Source: Candidatus Poseidoniales archaeon
GTDB lineage: Archaea; Thermoplasmatota; Poseidoniia; Poseidoniales; Thalassarchaeaceae
DNA length: 7,280 nucleotides
Direction: 5' to 3'
Assembly: GCA_028821815.1 (NCBI GenBank)
Contig: JAPKEY010000075.1
Location: forward strand, 1-7,280
The notes under the pieces were generated by a model. It was given only the letters and a program-made list of their open reading frames with translations, made no database searches and was not told the origin of the DNA. Shown here in pieces: positions 1-5,975 of the stretch. Made by a program: the position numbers and the translations under genes. How positions within the stretch are numbered: the first letter of the stretch is position 1; each line of letters begins with the position of its first letter.

Positions 1-52
1 CACGCGACTGGCCACCAATAAACTTGGGAAGAATGAATTGAATAAATCGATC

Positions 53-484
53 ATGGGGACAATGAAATTATTTTTATCAATCCTGATTTATCCAATCTGG
101 TGGATTCTCATATCCCTACCCATTGGATGGTTTATCTCATCTCCAAATTCATCACTTCAAGATGTCAATATACCAAGTATTATCATACCATTACTCGCGG
201 AAATTCCGTGGCCAATGATGTCAATCATCGTGCTGTTTTGGTGGCCACTCTCTGCACGATTGCATCTCAAATTGTACGCCCGAGCCAGTCGCTCATGGCG
301 TGCATTACGTTTGGGATTCAAACTTCGCAGTGGCGATATTGACTGGGAAATATTGCTGAAAACACACGCATCTCTGGCACAAGAACTGGCCACCATCGGT
401 GGGGGTTTGGTTCTGCCAGGAGATCCAGATTGGATTGATCCTAAACCCGGTATTGACGATTACCAAGTAGTTAGTGTACGCTGA
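53..484 (+). CDS. small two-pass membrane protein, unknown function (possibly partial at 5' end)
   Basis: I do not recognise a family. With the ATG at 53 the protein is 143 aa. Residues about 6-28 (FLSILIYPIWWILISLP and following) form a hydrophobic, Trp-rich membrane segment. A second hydrophobic stretch lies at about 40-68 and is broken by several prolines. After it comes a basic stretch (RLHLKLYARASRSWRALRL), which by the positive-inside rule should be cytoplasmic, then a soluble tail of about 50 residues. The start is uncertain. An in-frame TTG lies at 38 and another ATG at 62, and the frame stays open to position 2 at the window edge, so this could be the C-terminal part of a longer protein. 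It converges on the 557-aa gene with 5 nt between stop codons, leaving no room for separate terminators. Strong hydrophobic patterning supports a real gene; the function is unknown. Confidence 0.6.
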   Translation: MGTMKLFLSILIYPIWWILISLPIGWFISSPNSSLQDVNIPSIIIPLLAEIPWPMMSIIVLFWWPLSARLHLKLYARASRSWRALRLGFKLRSGDIDWEILLKTHASLAQELATIGGGLVLPGDPDWIDPKPGIDDYQVVSVR

Positions 485-489
485 ACCAA

Positions 490-2163
490 TCAGGCTTCCA
501 CAAAGTCGTCAGCACCACTCCTTGTAGCGAACGCTTTCATTGCCTCGATGTAATCATTTGAAGAACCATCTTCTGCAAGGATTTTACTGGCTTCAAACAG
601 GGTTTTCAGTGCAGGCACCCAGTCACCACCCTTATCCCGCGCATCCGAATCGAAGTGCCAACCTTCCGATTCAGCCCGTTCATGAACATTGATCCAAGCC
701 CAACCGATTGCTTCCTCGGCCGGACTTTTACCTTTCTTGGCCATTGTAATTGTACTGCCTACACCATCAATCCGCGCCTTGCGGATCAGAGAATCAGCGT
801 GTCCACATAAGCCACCCAGATCACCTTCTTTCCAAGGGAATCTCGATATCATCAGGTGCTCTGCCCGTTCGGATTCCATCTTTTTGAGAAATGCGCCAAA
901 ACCCTGTTTTCGCTTGGACTGCTTCTCTACAATTTCATCTGCTTCATCACCAGTGATGCCATAAATTTCCTCGAGTATGAGATTACCCCACTGAGGCCAC
1001 AAAGCGACAAGGTTTGCGTGACAAGAAGTATCTTCAATACGCAATACAGTATCCTCGAGTTCTTCGAATGAACCATCGCTTCGAATCTGTAACCCACCCT
1101 CTTCCAACACTTCAGAAAAGATGAGTTCTAGAGCAGCCTTTTCCGGCGCAGAGCCATTGATGGCCCCAATCATCACCCCTCTGTCGTCCATTGACCACCA
1201 TTTTTCACCAATGATACACCCTTCATCTATATTGAGACACAAGGCCTTGCGTAGTGTTTGGAAGAGTCGAGAATCAGTGAGTGAGAGGTTGAGCCACGCG
1301 TCGATGACCTCATCCACTTTTTCTTGAGCAGCGTTTGGCAATTCTTTATCCTCCGGCCAACCTTCTGGACGCCAATTCCAATTTACTGTTGCAAAATCAG
1401 CCAATCGTGGTGGCAACATTCGCATAGCGACTGAACGTACAAACGACTCTTTGTCGCCAACACCAGCCAAATCCGCTTCATCGAGAACAACACGCGCATC
1501 TCCAACCAAGAAGTGCACACCATTCTTTTGTTCAGGTTGTGCGGCAGAAGAACAGTGAACGCCATCTTTCTGTGAGAATTTCATTGGCGCATCCGTGAGC
1601 CCACCATTTAGCCACCCTTCAGGTGGAACTGGGTCATTACCCGTGCATACAATTCCATCGTCCATCGAGAAAAACCACCATCCTGAACGTGCATGATCTT
1701 CCCAAGTTAACAGGCGTTGACGTGGATGAACGTGATTTTGGAATGAGACTAGCTGTGTTGGTTTTCCAACACCTCGACGTACGAACGAAGCAGTGCCAAA
1801 AACGGGGTGCTCGAAAACAGCGACCATACTCCGTTCATCATCATGGGCAGCATGTAGTGAACCTGCAAGCGCGCGCGCTACTGCTTCACCGCGCCGCCTC
1901 ATCATGCGCTTACCCAGCCATTTACGATCATTCTTCTTGGCGATCACTTTTGCACATTCTTTCAGAGAGCGTTGAACTGGATCTTTGCGAGCTCGCTTCA
2001 CAGTATATGCGACGGTCGGCATCAGTGCATGGGGATCGTCTAGCAATTCGGCTAAATTTTTCTCAAGACGCTTGAGGACACCCTCGGAAGCCCGCTTCGT
2101 CCCCCTGGCACGCATCCGCTGCCTCTTCTGCCCGGGGAATTCTACTTTACTTGGTCCCGCCAT
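490..2163 (-). CDS. 557-aa protein of unknown family, basic N-terminus
   Basis: I do not recognise a known domain. The first ~100 residues are very basic (for example KRQRMRARGTKR at 13-24 and KKNDRKWLGKRMMRRRGE at 76-93), which suggests nucleic-acid or ribosome contact. The remaining ~450 residues are mixed and rather acidic, with many tryptophans. There are no membrane segments and no signal peptide. A WW-SMDD-G motif occurs twice (WWFFSMDDG at 162-170 and WWSMDDRG at 322-329), each followed by a Gly/Asn-rich stretch ending in a PPE or APE motif. A shorter QK(D/N)GVH pair lies at 198-203 and 212-217. The start ATG at 2163 follows the dph5 stop by 57 nt, and a TATA-like element sits about 27 nt upstream, so the gene probably has its own promoter. 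The long uninterrupted frame and its position make it a real gene. A lineage-specific archaeal protein is the best description. Confidence 0.85.
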   Translation of the reverse strand: MAGPSKVEFPGQKRQRMRARGTKRASEGVLKRLEKNLAELLDDPHALMPTVAYTVKRARKDPVQRSLKECAKVIAKKNDRKWLGKRMMRRRGEAVARALAGSLHAAHDDERSMVAVFEHPVFGTASFVRRGVGKPTQLVSFQNHVHPRQRLLTWEDHARSGWWFFSMDDGIVCTGNDPVPPEGWLNGGLTDAPMKFSQKDGVHCSSAAQPEQKNGVHFLVGDARVVLDEADLAGVGDKESFVRSVAMRMLPPRLADFATVNWNWRPEGWPEDKELPNAAQEKVDEVIDAWLNLSLTDSRLFQTLRKALCLNIDEGCIIGEKWWSMDDRGVMIGAINGSAPEKAALELIFSEVLEEGGLQIRSDGSFEELEDTVLRIEDTSCHANLVALWPQWGNLILEEIYGITGDEADEIVEKQSKRKQGFGAFLKKMESERAEHLMISRFPWKEGDLGGLCGHADSLIRKARIDGVGSTITMAKKGKSPAEEAIGWAWINVHERAESEGWHFDSDARDKGGDWVPALKTLFEASKILAEDGSSNDYIEAMKAFATRSGADDFVEA

Positions 2164-2186
2164 ATCGCATCCCCTTTCTATCCGAA

Positions 2187-2194
2187 CTATATCT
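2187..2194 (-). promoter_or_regulatory. TATA-like element before the 557-aa gene
   Basis: On the minus strand the sequence AGATATAG is centred about 27 nt upstream of the ATG at 2163. Archaeal TATA boxes usually lie about 26 nt before the transcription start, so this would give a leaderless mRNA or one with only a few leader bases. The stretch AAAGGGGATGCGAT just before the ATG has a run of purines but no clean GGAGG. The call rests on position and composition only. Confidence 0.4.
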
Positions 2195-2220
2195 GTGGCT
2201 TGACGCCTCCGGCTAACAAT

Positions 2221-2991
2221 TTACCACCTTGCGAGTGCTGTTGCTTCTACATCATGCAAACTTGCAGGTATGAGAAGACAATGGATACGCCCTCCTTTAA
2301 CCTCTGCGATATCACCAGATGCACCCACTACTACGCGTGCATCACCAGTGCCCATATCAGAGCAAAGCACAACAGTCCACCCCTCTACATCGACATCTAG
2401 CTTTTGCGCCATTTTCCGCAGTACCTCAATGGCGATTTCAGGTGTCATGGGTTGTTGTTCATCTTCCCCCATTCCACTCGGATCTAAGTCGAGTAAGGCA
2501 AGAGTGTGCAAATCACGTTCACGATTGGCTAGAATAATTTCCAAAGGAGATGTTGGCAAATAATCGCCATATGGGTATGCGAAGGTGCATTGACGGCCGA
2601 ATCGATAAGACTGTAATCCAACTGCTCCAGTGACAATTGTTGTAATTGAAATTCCATGTTGTACATGACAAGGTACACCTAGTTCATCACAGCGAAGTTG
2701 TAGATCAACATGTGTTGTTGCCTGTAGAGGATCACCGACAACGAGCAATGCAACCTTAGACGATCGCGCCAATGACAGCAAATCATTCGGCTCTTCAACA
2801 GCGGACCTCATCCTCATTTCCCACGATCCAATAATCGCCTCCATATTCGCCAATTCCCGCGGAGGCAATAGTGCAGTATACCCTTCCAAGAACCTGTGAT
2901 CAGCATCGCGCGCTGCATCCAATGCTGCAACAGTCATTTGCTGAAGGTCACCGGGACCCAATCCAATCAACCAGAGACCGTTTTCCTCCAT
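2221..2991 (-). CDS. dph5: diphthine synthase (diphthamide biosynthesis methyltransferase)
   Basis: SAM-dependent methyltransferase that methylates the aminocarboxypropyl-histidine of elongation factor 2 (three methyl transfers in archaea) on the way to diphthamide; cytosolic. At 256 aa it has the normal archaeal length. Family signatures in order: an N-terminal Gly-rich LIGLGPGD at 8-15, FLEGYTALL at 34-42 (usual form AEFYTSLL), VVGDPLQATTH at 84-94, GLQSYRFGR at 125-133, HTLALLDLD at 162-170, MTPEIAIEVL at 182-191 and IPASLHDVEA at 241-250. These match the tetrapyrrole-methylase fold branch containing Dph5. The usual GLGL-x-D form of the first motif reads GLGPGD here, a mild deviation. The start at 2991 is supported by an ideal Shine-Dalgarno sequence 5 nt upstream. 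The gene is divergent from trm5, and the 557-aa gene follows 57 nt downstream on the same strand. The Dph2 and Dph6 partners are not in this window. Confidence 0.95.
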   Translation of the reverse strand: MEENGLWLIGLGPGDLQQMTVAALDAARDADHRFLEGYTALLPPRELANMEAIIGSWEMRMRSAVEEPNDLLSLARSSKVALLVVGDPLQATTHVDLQLRCDELGVPCHVQHGISITTIVTGAVGLQSYRFGRQCTFAYPYGDYLPTSPLEIILANRERDLHTLALLDLDPSGMGEDEQQPMTPEIAIEVLRKMAQKLDVDVEGWTVVLCSDMGTGDARVVVGASGDIAEVKGGRIHCLLIPASLHDVEATALARW

Positions 2992-2996
2992 TGTAT

Positions 2997-3002
2997 CCCT
3001 CC
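2997..3002 (-). promoter_or_regulatory. Shine-Dalgarno sequence of dph5
   Basis: The minus strand reads GGAGGG, then five bases (ATACA), then the dph5 ATG. GGAGG complements the CCUCC at the 3' end of archaeal 16S rRNA and the spacing is in the normal range. It fixes the dph5 start and implies a leadered transcript. The other starts in this window show no comparable motif at this distance. Confidence 0.7.
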
Positions 3003-3045
3003 GTCACTGTCAAGCGGGGCAAGCCCGTCGACCTCATCGAGCATC

Positions 3046-4092
3046 ATGCTTCATTTGAGCGTACCGAGCCAAGATACGCAGCATGTGCTACAGAGGCTCA
3101 AGGCTGAATCTGCTTTACCAGAGGGTGCACGTGTATGTATGGACCCATCCGATTCAAATCGCCGCCTCATTCCATTTACAGAATCTATTTCGCAAGAAAC
3201 CGCGGCCCAATACCCTGTTTTGGAAATTGAAACTGATTCACCCCCGGCTCGAAATTATCGTGATCATTTGACTGACTTTCTTCCAACCAGCATAATCGAA
3301 TCTACAGATTGGCCTACCCGGCATGAGTTTGTTGGTGATTTAATTCTCATGAAACTCGATGAGAATCAGCGAGAATTTGGCGATTCAATCGGAAAAGCCC
3401 TACTTCGTCAACACGCACGAACACGTGCAGTATTCGAAGATAGGGGCGTAACGGGAATATTTCGGGTTCGAGATCTCAAATTGTTGGCTGTACGGGAAGG
3501 TCATGAGGAAACCACACGAACTAGAATTGTAGAGGGAGGTCACCATCTGTGGACAGATCCATCAACCGTATACTATTCTTCACGTCTTTCACACGAACGC
3601 GAGGGGACACTAAATTGCGCCATGAATCTTCGTCAAGAATTGGCCCGCCCATTGTCAATATGCGACCCGTACGCGGGCGTTGGCCCGTCGTTACGGCCAT
3701 TGATTGCAGAACCCGAATTGGTTGGCGAGTTGTTTGCTGGTGACTTGAATCCAGCAGCGGTAGAGTTCCTTCGTGAAAACATCATTCACCCTACAGCAAC
3801 CATTGAATGCATAGACGCGCTTGCTTTGAAAAACCGCCTAGAAATGTGTGAGAACTACGACTTATTGTTGATCAATATACCCCACGACAGCCTCCAACAC
3901 CTACCAAACATTCTGCCTTTGTTGAGGTCCAATGGCATCGCTCGTGGTTGGGCTATCATTGAGGATTCAGATTTTGAAAGCTCAATAGTTCAACTTCACA
4001 GCATGTTTGGGGAAGAAGTGAACCTTGAGGTACGGCGATCCTATTCAGCCACGGCAAATCTTTGTCGATTTGAGGCGCGAAAAACGCTCTAA
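3046..4092 (+). CDS. trm5: tRNA (guanine(37)-N1)-methyltransferase, Trm5 family
   Basis: Uses SAM to make m1G37 next to the anticodon, which protects the reading frame during translation. The frame is open further upstream, with an ATG at 2896, but that extension lies antisense inside dph5. Starting at 3046 gives 348 aa, close to archaeal Trm5b, and MLHLSVPSQDTQHVLQRL then fits the start of the N-terminal D1 domain. Motifs: HEFVGDLILMKL at 93-104 (D2 start), FRVRDLKLLA at 139-148 (contains the conserved Arg), VYYSSRL at 175-181 (usual VYFSPRL), DPYAGVGP at 207-214 (usual DMFAGVGPF), DLNPAAVEFL at 233-242 (SAM-binding DINP) and NIP at 277-279 (usual NLP). The catalytic Arg and the Asp and Asn of DINP appear kept, while several flanking residues differ. 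It is divergent from dph5 and convergent with tRNA-Asp, 12 nt away. A wybutosine-pathway Taw2 relative is the main alternative; the D1-like N-terminus and overall length favour Trm5. Confidence 0.9.
   Translation: MLHLSVPSQDTQHVLQRLKAESALPEGARVCMDPSDSNRRLIPFTESISQETAAQYPVLEIETDSPPARNYRDHLTDFLPTSIIESTDWPTRHEFVGDLILMKLDENQREFGDSIGKALLRQHARTRAVFEDRGVTGIFRVRDLKLLAVREGHEETTRTRIVEGGHHLWTDPSTVYYSSRLSHEREGTLNCAMNLRQELARPLSICDPYAGVGPSLRPLIAEPELVGELFAGDLNPAAVEFLRENIIHPTATIECIDALALKNRLEMCENYDLLLINIPHDSLQHLPNILPLLRSNGIARGWAIIEDSDFESSIVQLHSMFGEEVNLEVRRSYSATANLCRFEARKTL
4080..4084 (-). terminator. possible T-tract terminator for tRNA-Asp
   Basis: Reading the minus strand past the tRNA CCA end, the first T run is TTTTT, 20 nt downstream. 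Archaeal termination often needs only a short U tract. It falls inside the last codons of trm5, so it would be a terminator embedded in a convergent coding sequence. Five T's alone are weak evidence. Confidence 0.3.
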
Positions 4093-4104
4093 TCGAACTC
4101 ATAT

Positions 4105-4180
4105 TGGCGCCCCCGACGGAATTCGAATCCGTGTCCCTGGCTCGACAAGCCAGGATGATAGGCCACTACACTACAGGGGC
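4105..4180 (-). tRNA. tRNA-Asp(GUC), CCA encoded
   Basis: The minus strand folds into a full cloverleaf. Acceptor stem GCCCCTG (4180-4174) pairs with CGGGGGC (4115-4109), with one G-U pair. The D arm begins GTGTAGTGG. The anticodon stem CTGGC/GCCAG encloses loop TTGTCGA (4148-4142), and anticodon GTC lies at 4146-4144. The T stem ACGGA/TCCGT has loop TTCGAAT. The discriminator is G, the usual aspartate identity element, and CCA is encoded at 4107-4105. There is no intron. Position 37 is G, making it a possible Trm5 substrate. Length is 76 nt including CCA. The D-arm sequence resembles haloarchaeal tRNA-Asp as I recall it. It converges on trm5 (12-nt gap) and diverges from the aldolase-fold gene. 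Confidence 0.97.
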
Positions 4181-4206
4181 TGAACGGACAAGCGACAACG
4201 GACCTG

Positions 4207-4214
4207 TATTTAAT
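4207..4214. promoter_or_regulatory. TATA-like element between tRNA-Asp and the aldolase-fold gene, possibly shared
   Basis: The AT-rich TATTTAAT (ATTAAATA on the minus strand) is the only TATA-like stretch in the 64-nt gap between the tRNA 5' end and the ATG at 4245. Its centre is about 31 nt from the tRNA 5' end and about 34 nt from the ATG. Both distances are compatible with archaeal transcription starting 24-28 nt from the box and leaving short leaders. The element is near-symmetric, so it could bind TBP in either orientation. This is a positional inference. Confidence 0.45.
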
Positions 4215-4244
4215 CGGTACTCGTTCCGCCGTTTGGGTGCGAAC

Positions 4245-5273
4245 ATGACTAACGAGGTTGTTGACGATGATGACGGCACAGATGAGATGCTGGCAAAGGT
4301 GACCGGTGGTCCACCATCAAGCCCACCCAGTGGCCCACCTAGCGGCCCACCCAGTGGCCCACCTAGCGGCCCACCAGGGCGGGGAACAGGAAGTCGCGCA
4401 ATGTTCGGCAGCGGATCAGCAGCCCCTGCAGGCCCACCAACCGCGCCTCCTTCGGCTCCTTCTGGTGCGCAATCAATGCACACCGGGTCCAGCGTTGTAA
4501 TCGAAGCCGGCCAAGAAAAAATCGAAGCCGCCAAGCGAATAGTCGATGGCGACGAGAAGGTAGAATTAGAGCAATTACGCCAAGAGAACGAGAACCTCAA
4601 ACAAGGAATGGCAGCTGCAGGTGAGGTGATCCAAGAGGTGGAAAATCCACCGATGCCACCGATTGTCGGCGATGGATTCGTTGTACCAGGGGAAACTGTT
4701 GGTATGTTTGCAACACTTGGACGACAATTGCACAAAGAGCGTTTGCTTCATGGTACCGCTGGTTCATTCAGTATCCTTTCAACACAATCACCGGGTTTAG
4801 TTCACATCACTCGACAAGGTGCTGCTTTGGGATTGATGAACGAATCGGATCTCATCACAGGCCGCTTAGGGGATGCTGCACCAAATCGCGCAAATGGCGA
4901 TTGGCAAATTCACAGTGTTGCTTTGGCCATTGCCAGCCTGGAGCATGAAGGGAGGGGGGCGTGTGTCCACGTCGCCGCACCTTACACGACAACATTGAGT
5001 TTGGAAAAAGACCGCTATGCATTGGTCCCAACTGATTTTGAAGGACGTACAAATTATGGCCGCGCAACAATCGTTGACGTCCAATATGATGACATGGAAG
5101 GATACCTTGTTGAGATCACAGAAGCCCTCAAACAAACTGGAAATAAATTGTTTGTTGCACGTGGCCATGGCGTTTACGCTTTGGGTGCTGATTTGTTAGA
5201 AGCATGGGGTAATGCCGCCGCCTTTGAGCACAGTATGCGAATCCTCTATCTTAGTGAATTGGCGGACCTCTGA
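4245..5273 (+). CDS. composite protein: SGPP-repeat linker, coiled coil and degenerate class II aldolase/adducin domain
   Basis: The product is 342 aa. Residues 1-20 are acidic (VVDDDDGTDE). Residues 22-75 are disordered and Pro/Gly/Ser-rich, with four SGPP units at 29-44. Residues about 88-132 look like a helical coiled coil (EKVELEQLRQENENLKQ at 104-120). Residues about 150-342 match the class II aldolase/adducin fold: FATLGRQLHKERLLHGTAGSF, the HITRQG turn at 187-192, DWQIH at 219-223, ACVHVAAPYTTTLSL at 239-253 and ARGHGVYALGADLLEA at 305-320. Compared with FucA/AraD enzymes, the GN of the phosphate site is GS, the catalytic Glu is Asp219, and the zinc HxH is His242-x-Ala244; the last His is kept as His308. 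A standard metal-dependent aldolase activity is therefore doubtful, and a binding or scaffold role is possible. The frame stays open upstream to an ATG at 4104, but that stretch is antisense tRNA. The ATG at 4245 follows a TATA-like element. It leads a probable operon with guaAa, 41 nt downstream. Confidence 0.82.
   Translation: MTNEVVDDDDGTDEMLAKVTGGPPSSPPSGPPSGPPSGPPSGPPGRGTGSRAMFGSGSAAPAGPPTAPPSAPSGAQSMHTGSSVVIEAGQEKIEAAKRIVDGDEKVELEQLRQENENLKQGMAAAGEVIQEVENPPMPPIVGDGFVVPGETVGMFATLGRQLHKERLLHGTAGSFSILSTQSPGLVHITRQGAALGLMNESDLITGRLGDAAPNRANGDWQIHSVALAIASLEHEGRGACVHVAAPYTTTLSLEKDRYALVPTDFEGRTNYGRATIVDVQYDDMEGYLVEITEALKQTGNKLFVARGHGVYALGADLLEAWGNAAAFEHSMRILYLSELADL
4329..4376 (+). repeat. 24-bp tandem repeat encoding (SGPP)4
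   Basis: Two adjacent 24-bp copies (4329-4352 and 4353-4376) are identical except for the last base. Each copy holds two 12-bp SGPP units with different serine and proline codons: AGT GGC CCA CCT, then AGC GGC CCA CC(C/A). The alternation shows that the latest event was duplication of a 24-bp block rather than of a 12-bp unit. The copy number could vary between strains by slippage. Confidence 0.9.
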
Positions 5274-5314
5274 GTTCCGCCACCTTGATTGAGCGTCAAC
5301 CTCGCCGCTGGCCA

Positions 5315-5908
5315 ATGAGTGATACTCCCTTGGTCATCGATGTCGTCGATAACGGAGGCCAGTGGACACACAGAGAATGGCGGATGTTGCGATACCTTGG
5401 GGTTGATACCCAAATAATTGCCAATCAGACCCCGGTCTCTGAACTCCGAGATTTAGATGGCCTGATTCTATCAGGTGGCGCCGCTCGTGTCGGACTCACA
5501 GGTGAGCTCGGTAATTGCGGAGCCTACCTTGAGTTAGATCTACCTATATTGGGTATTTGTGCAGGACATCAGTTCATGGCGGGATTCTATGGTGGTGGCG
5601 CTTCAGAAGCACACGCTCCAGAATTTGGAGCAGCTAACATCACTCTTGTCAATGGTGGCGGTAAAATTTTCGTAGATACTCCAGAATCGCAAGTCGTTTG
5701 GGAATCTCACAATGACGAGGTTAGTGATTTACCCGAGGGTTTCTTCATCACAGCGAGCAGCAAGTCGTGCGAAGTCCAAGGGATGGAAAACGAATCAGGG
5801 GATAGATTTGGCCTTCAATTTCATCCCGAAGTAAATGATTCTGAATACGGTCAAAACATGTTCAAAAATTTCATCAAGATATGCCAAGAATCTCGCGATT
5901 CACAGTGA
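5315..5908 (+). CDS. guaAa: GMP synthase [glutamine-hydrolyzing], glutaminase subunit A
   Basis: Class I glutamine amidotransferase. It releases ammonia from glutamine and passes it to the separate ATP-pyrophosphatase subunit (GuaAb), which converts XMP to GMP in purine synthesis. The two-subunit arrangement is typical of archaea. At 197 aa it is slightly longer than the usual ~188. Motifs: VIDVVDNGGQWTHREWRMLR at 7-26, GLILSGG at 49-55, the nucleophile Cys82 in LGICAGHQ at 79-86, the conserved WESHNDEV at 129-136, and the catalytic His170/Glu172 in FHPEV at 169-173. The ATG at 5315 puts the start five residues before the conserved core. A TTG at 5285 would add ten residues (IERQPRRWP) with no match to the family. 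Its position 41 nt after the aldolase-fold gene and 67 nt before rpoP suggests cotranscription. GuaAb is not in the window. Confidence 0.96.
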   Translation: MSDTPLVIDVVDNGGQWTHREWRMLRYLGVDTQIIANQTPVSELRDLDGLILSGGAARVGLTGELGNCGAYLELDLPILGICAGHQFMAGFYGGGASEAHAPEFGAANITLVNGGGKIFVDTPESQVVWESHNDEVSDLPEGFFITASSKSCEVQGMENESGDRFGLQFHPEVNDSEYGQNMFKNFIKICQESRDSQ

Positions 5909-5975
5909 TTTAGCAACTTTTGCTGTACCATCGTAGGCGACGGCTTCAAATGGGAGTGGTAGGTCGGCGAATTCG

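Noticed and set aside
1..52. End of an upstream gene at the left edge (stops at 19-21 or 39-41 in two frames)
   Set aside because: Too few codons are visible to tell a real gene end from chance stops.
1623..2075. 150-aa plus-strand reading frame
   Set aside because: It is fully antisense to the 557-aa gene, with mixed His/Arg-rich composition and no recognisable motif.
2200..2215. GCC-TCC-GGC palindrome downstream of dph5 as a hairpin terminator
   Set aside because: The stem is 3 bp and no T tract follows on the minus strand; archaea do not rely on such hairpins.
3015..3027. Short inverted repeat in the dph5-trm5 spacer as an operator
   Set aside because: The stem is only 4 bp; too short to call as a site without conservation, so it is mentioned only within the spacer finding.
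2896..3045. N-terminal extension of Trm5 by 50 residues, starting at ATG 2896
   Set aside because: It lies antisense within the dph5 coding region, has low-complexity Ser/Pro composition and has no match to the Trm5 D1 domain, which begins naturally at 3046.
4104..4244. N-terminal extension of the aldolase-fold protein by 47 residues, starting at ATG 4104
   Set aside because: The first ~26 codons are the antisense strand of tRNA-Asp, including its stems, so the open frame is accidental. The ATG at 4245 is better placed relative to the TATA-like element.
4166..4735. 189-aa minus-strand reading frame with GGPLGGPL repeats
   Set aside because: It is the mirror of the proline-rich linker and coiled coil of the plus-strand gene and runs into the tRNA gene. 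Its repeat is just the SGPP repeat read backwards.
5909..5975. Minus-strand peptide ending IEFADLPLPFEAVAYDG and beyond, in the guaAa-rpoP gap
   Set aside because: It reads smoothly, but there is a stop a few codons upstream and no ATG, GTG or TTG start in the open stretch, so it cannot be an independent gene here. A decayed gene end is possible but unsupported.
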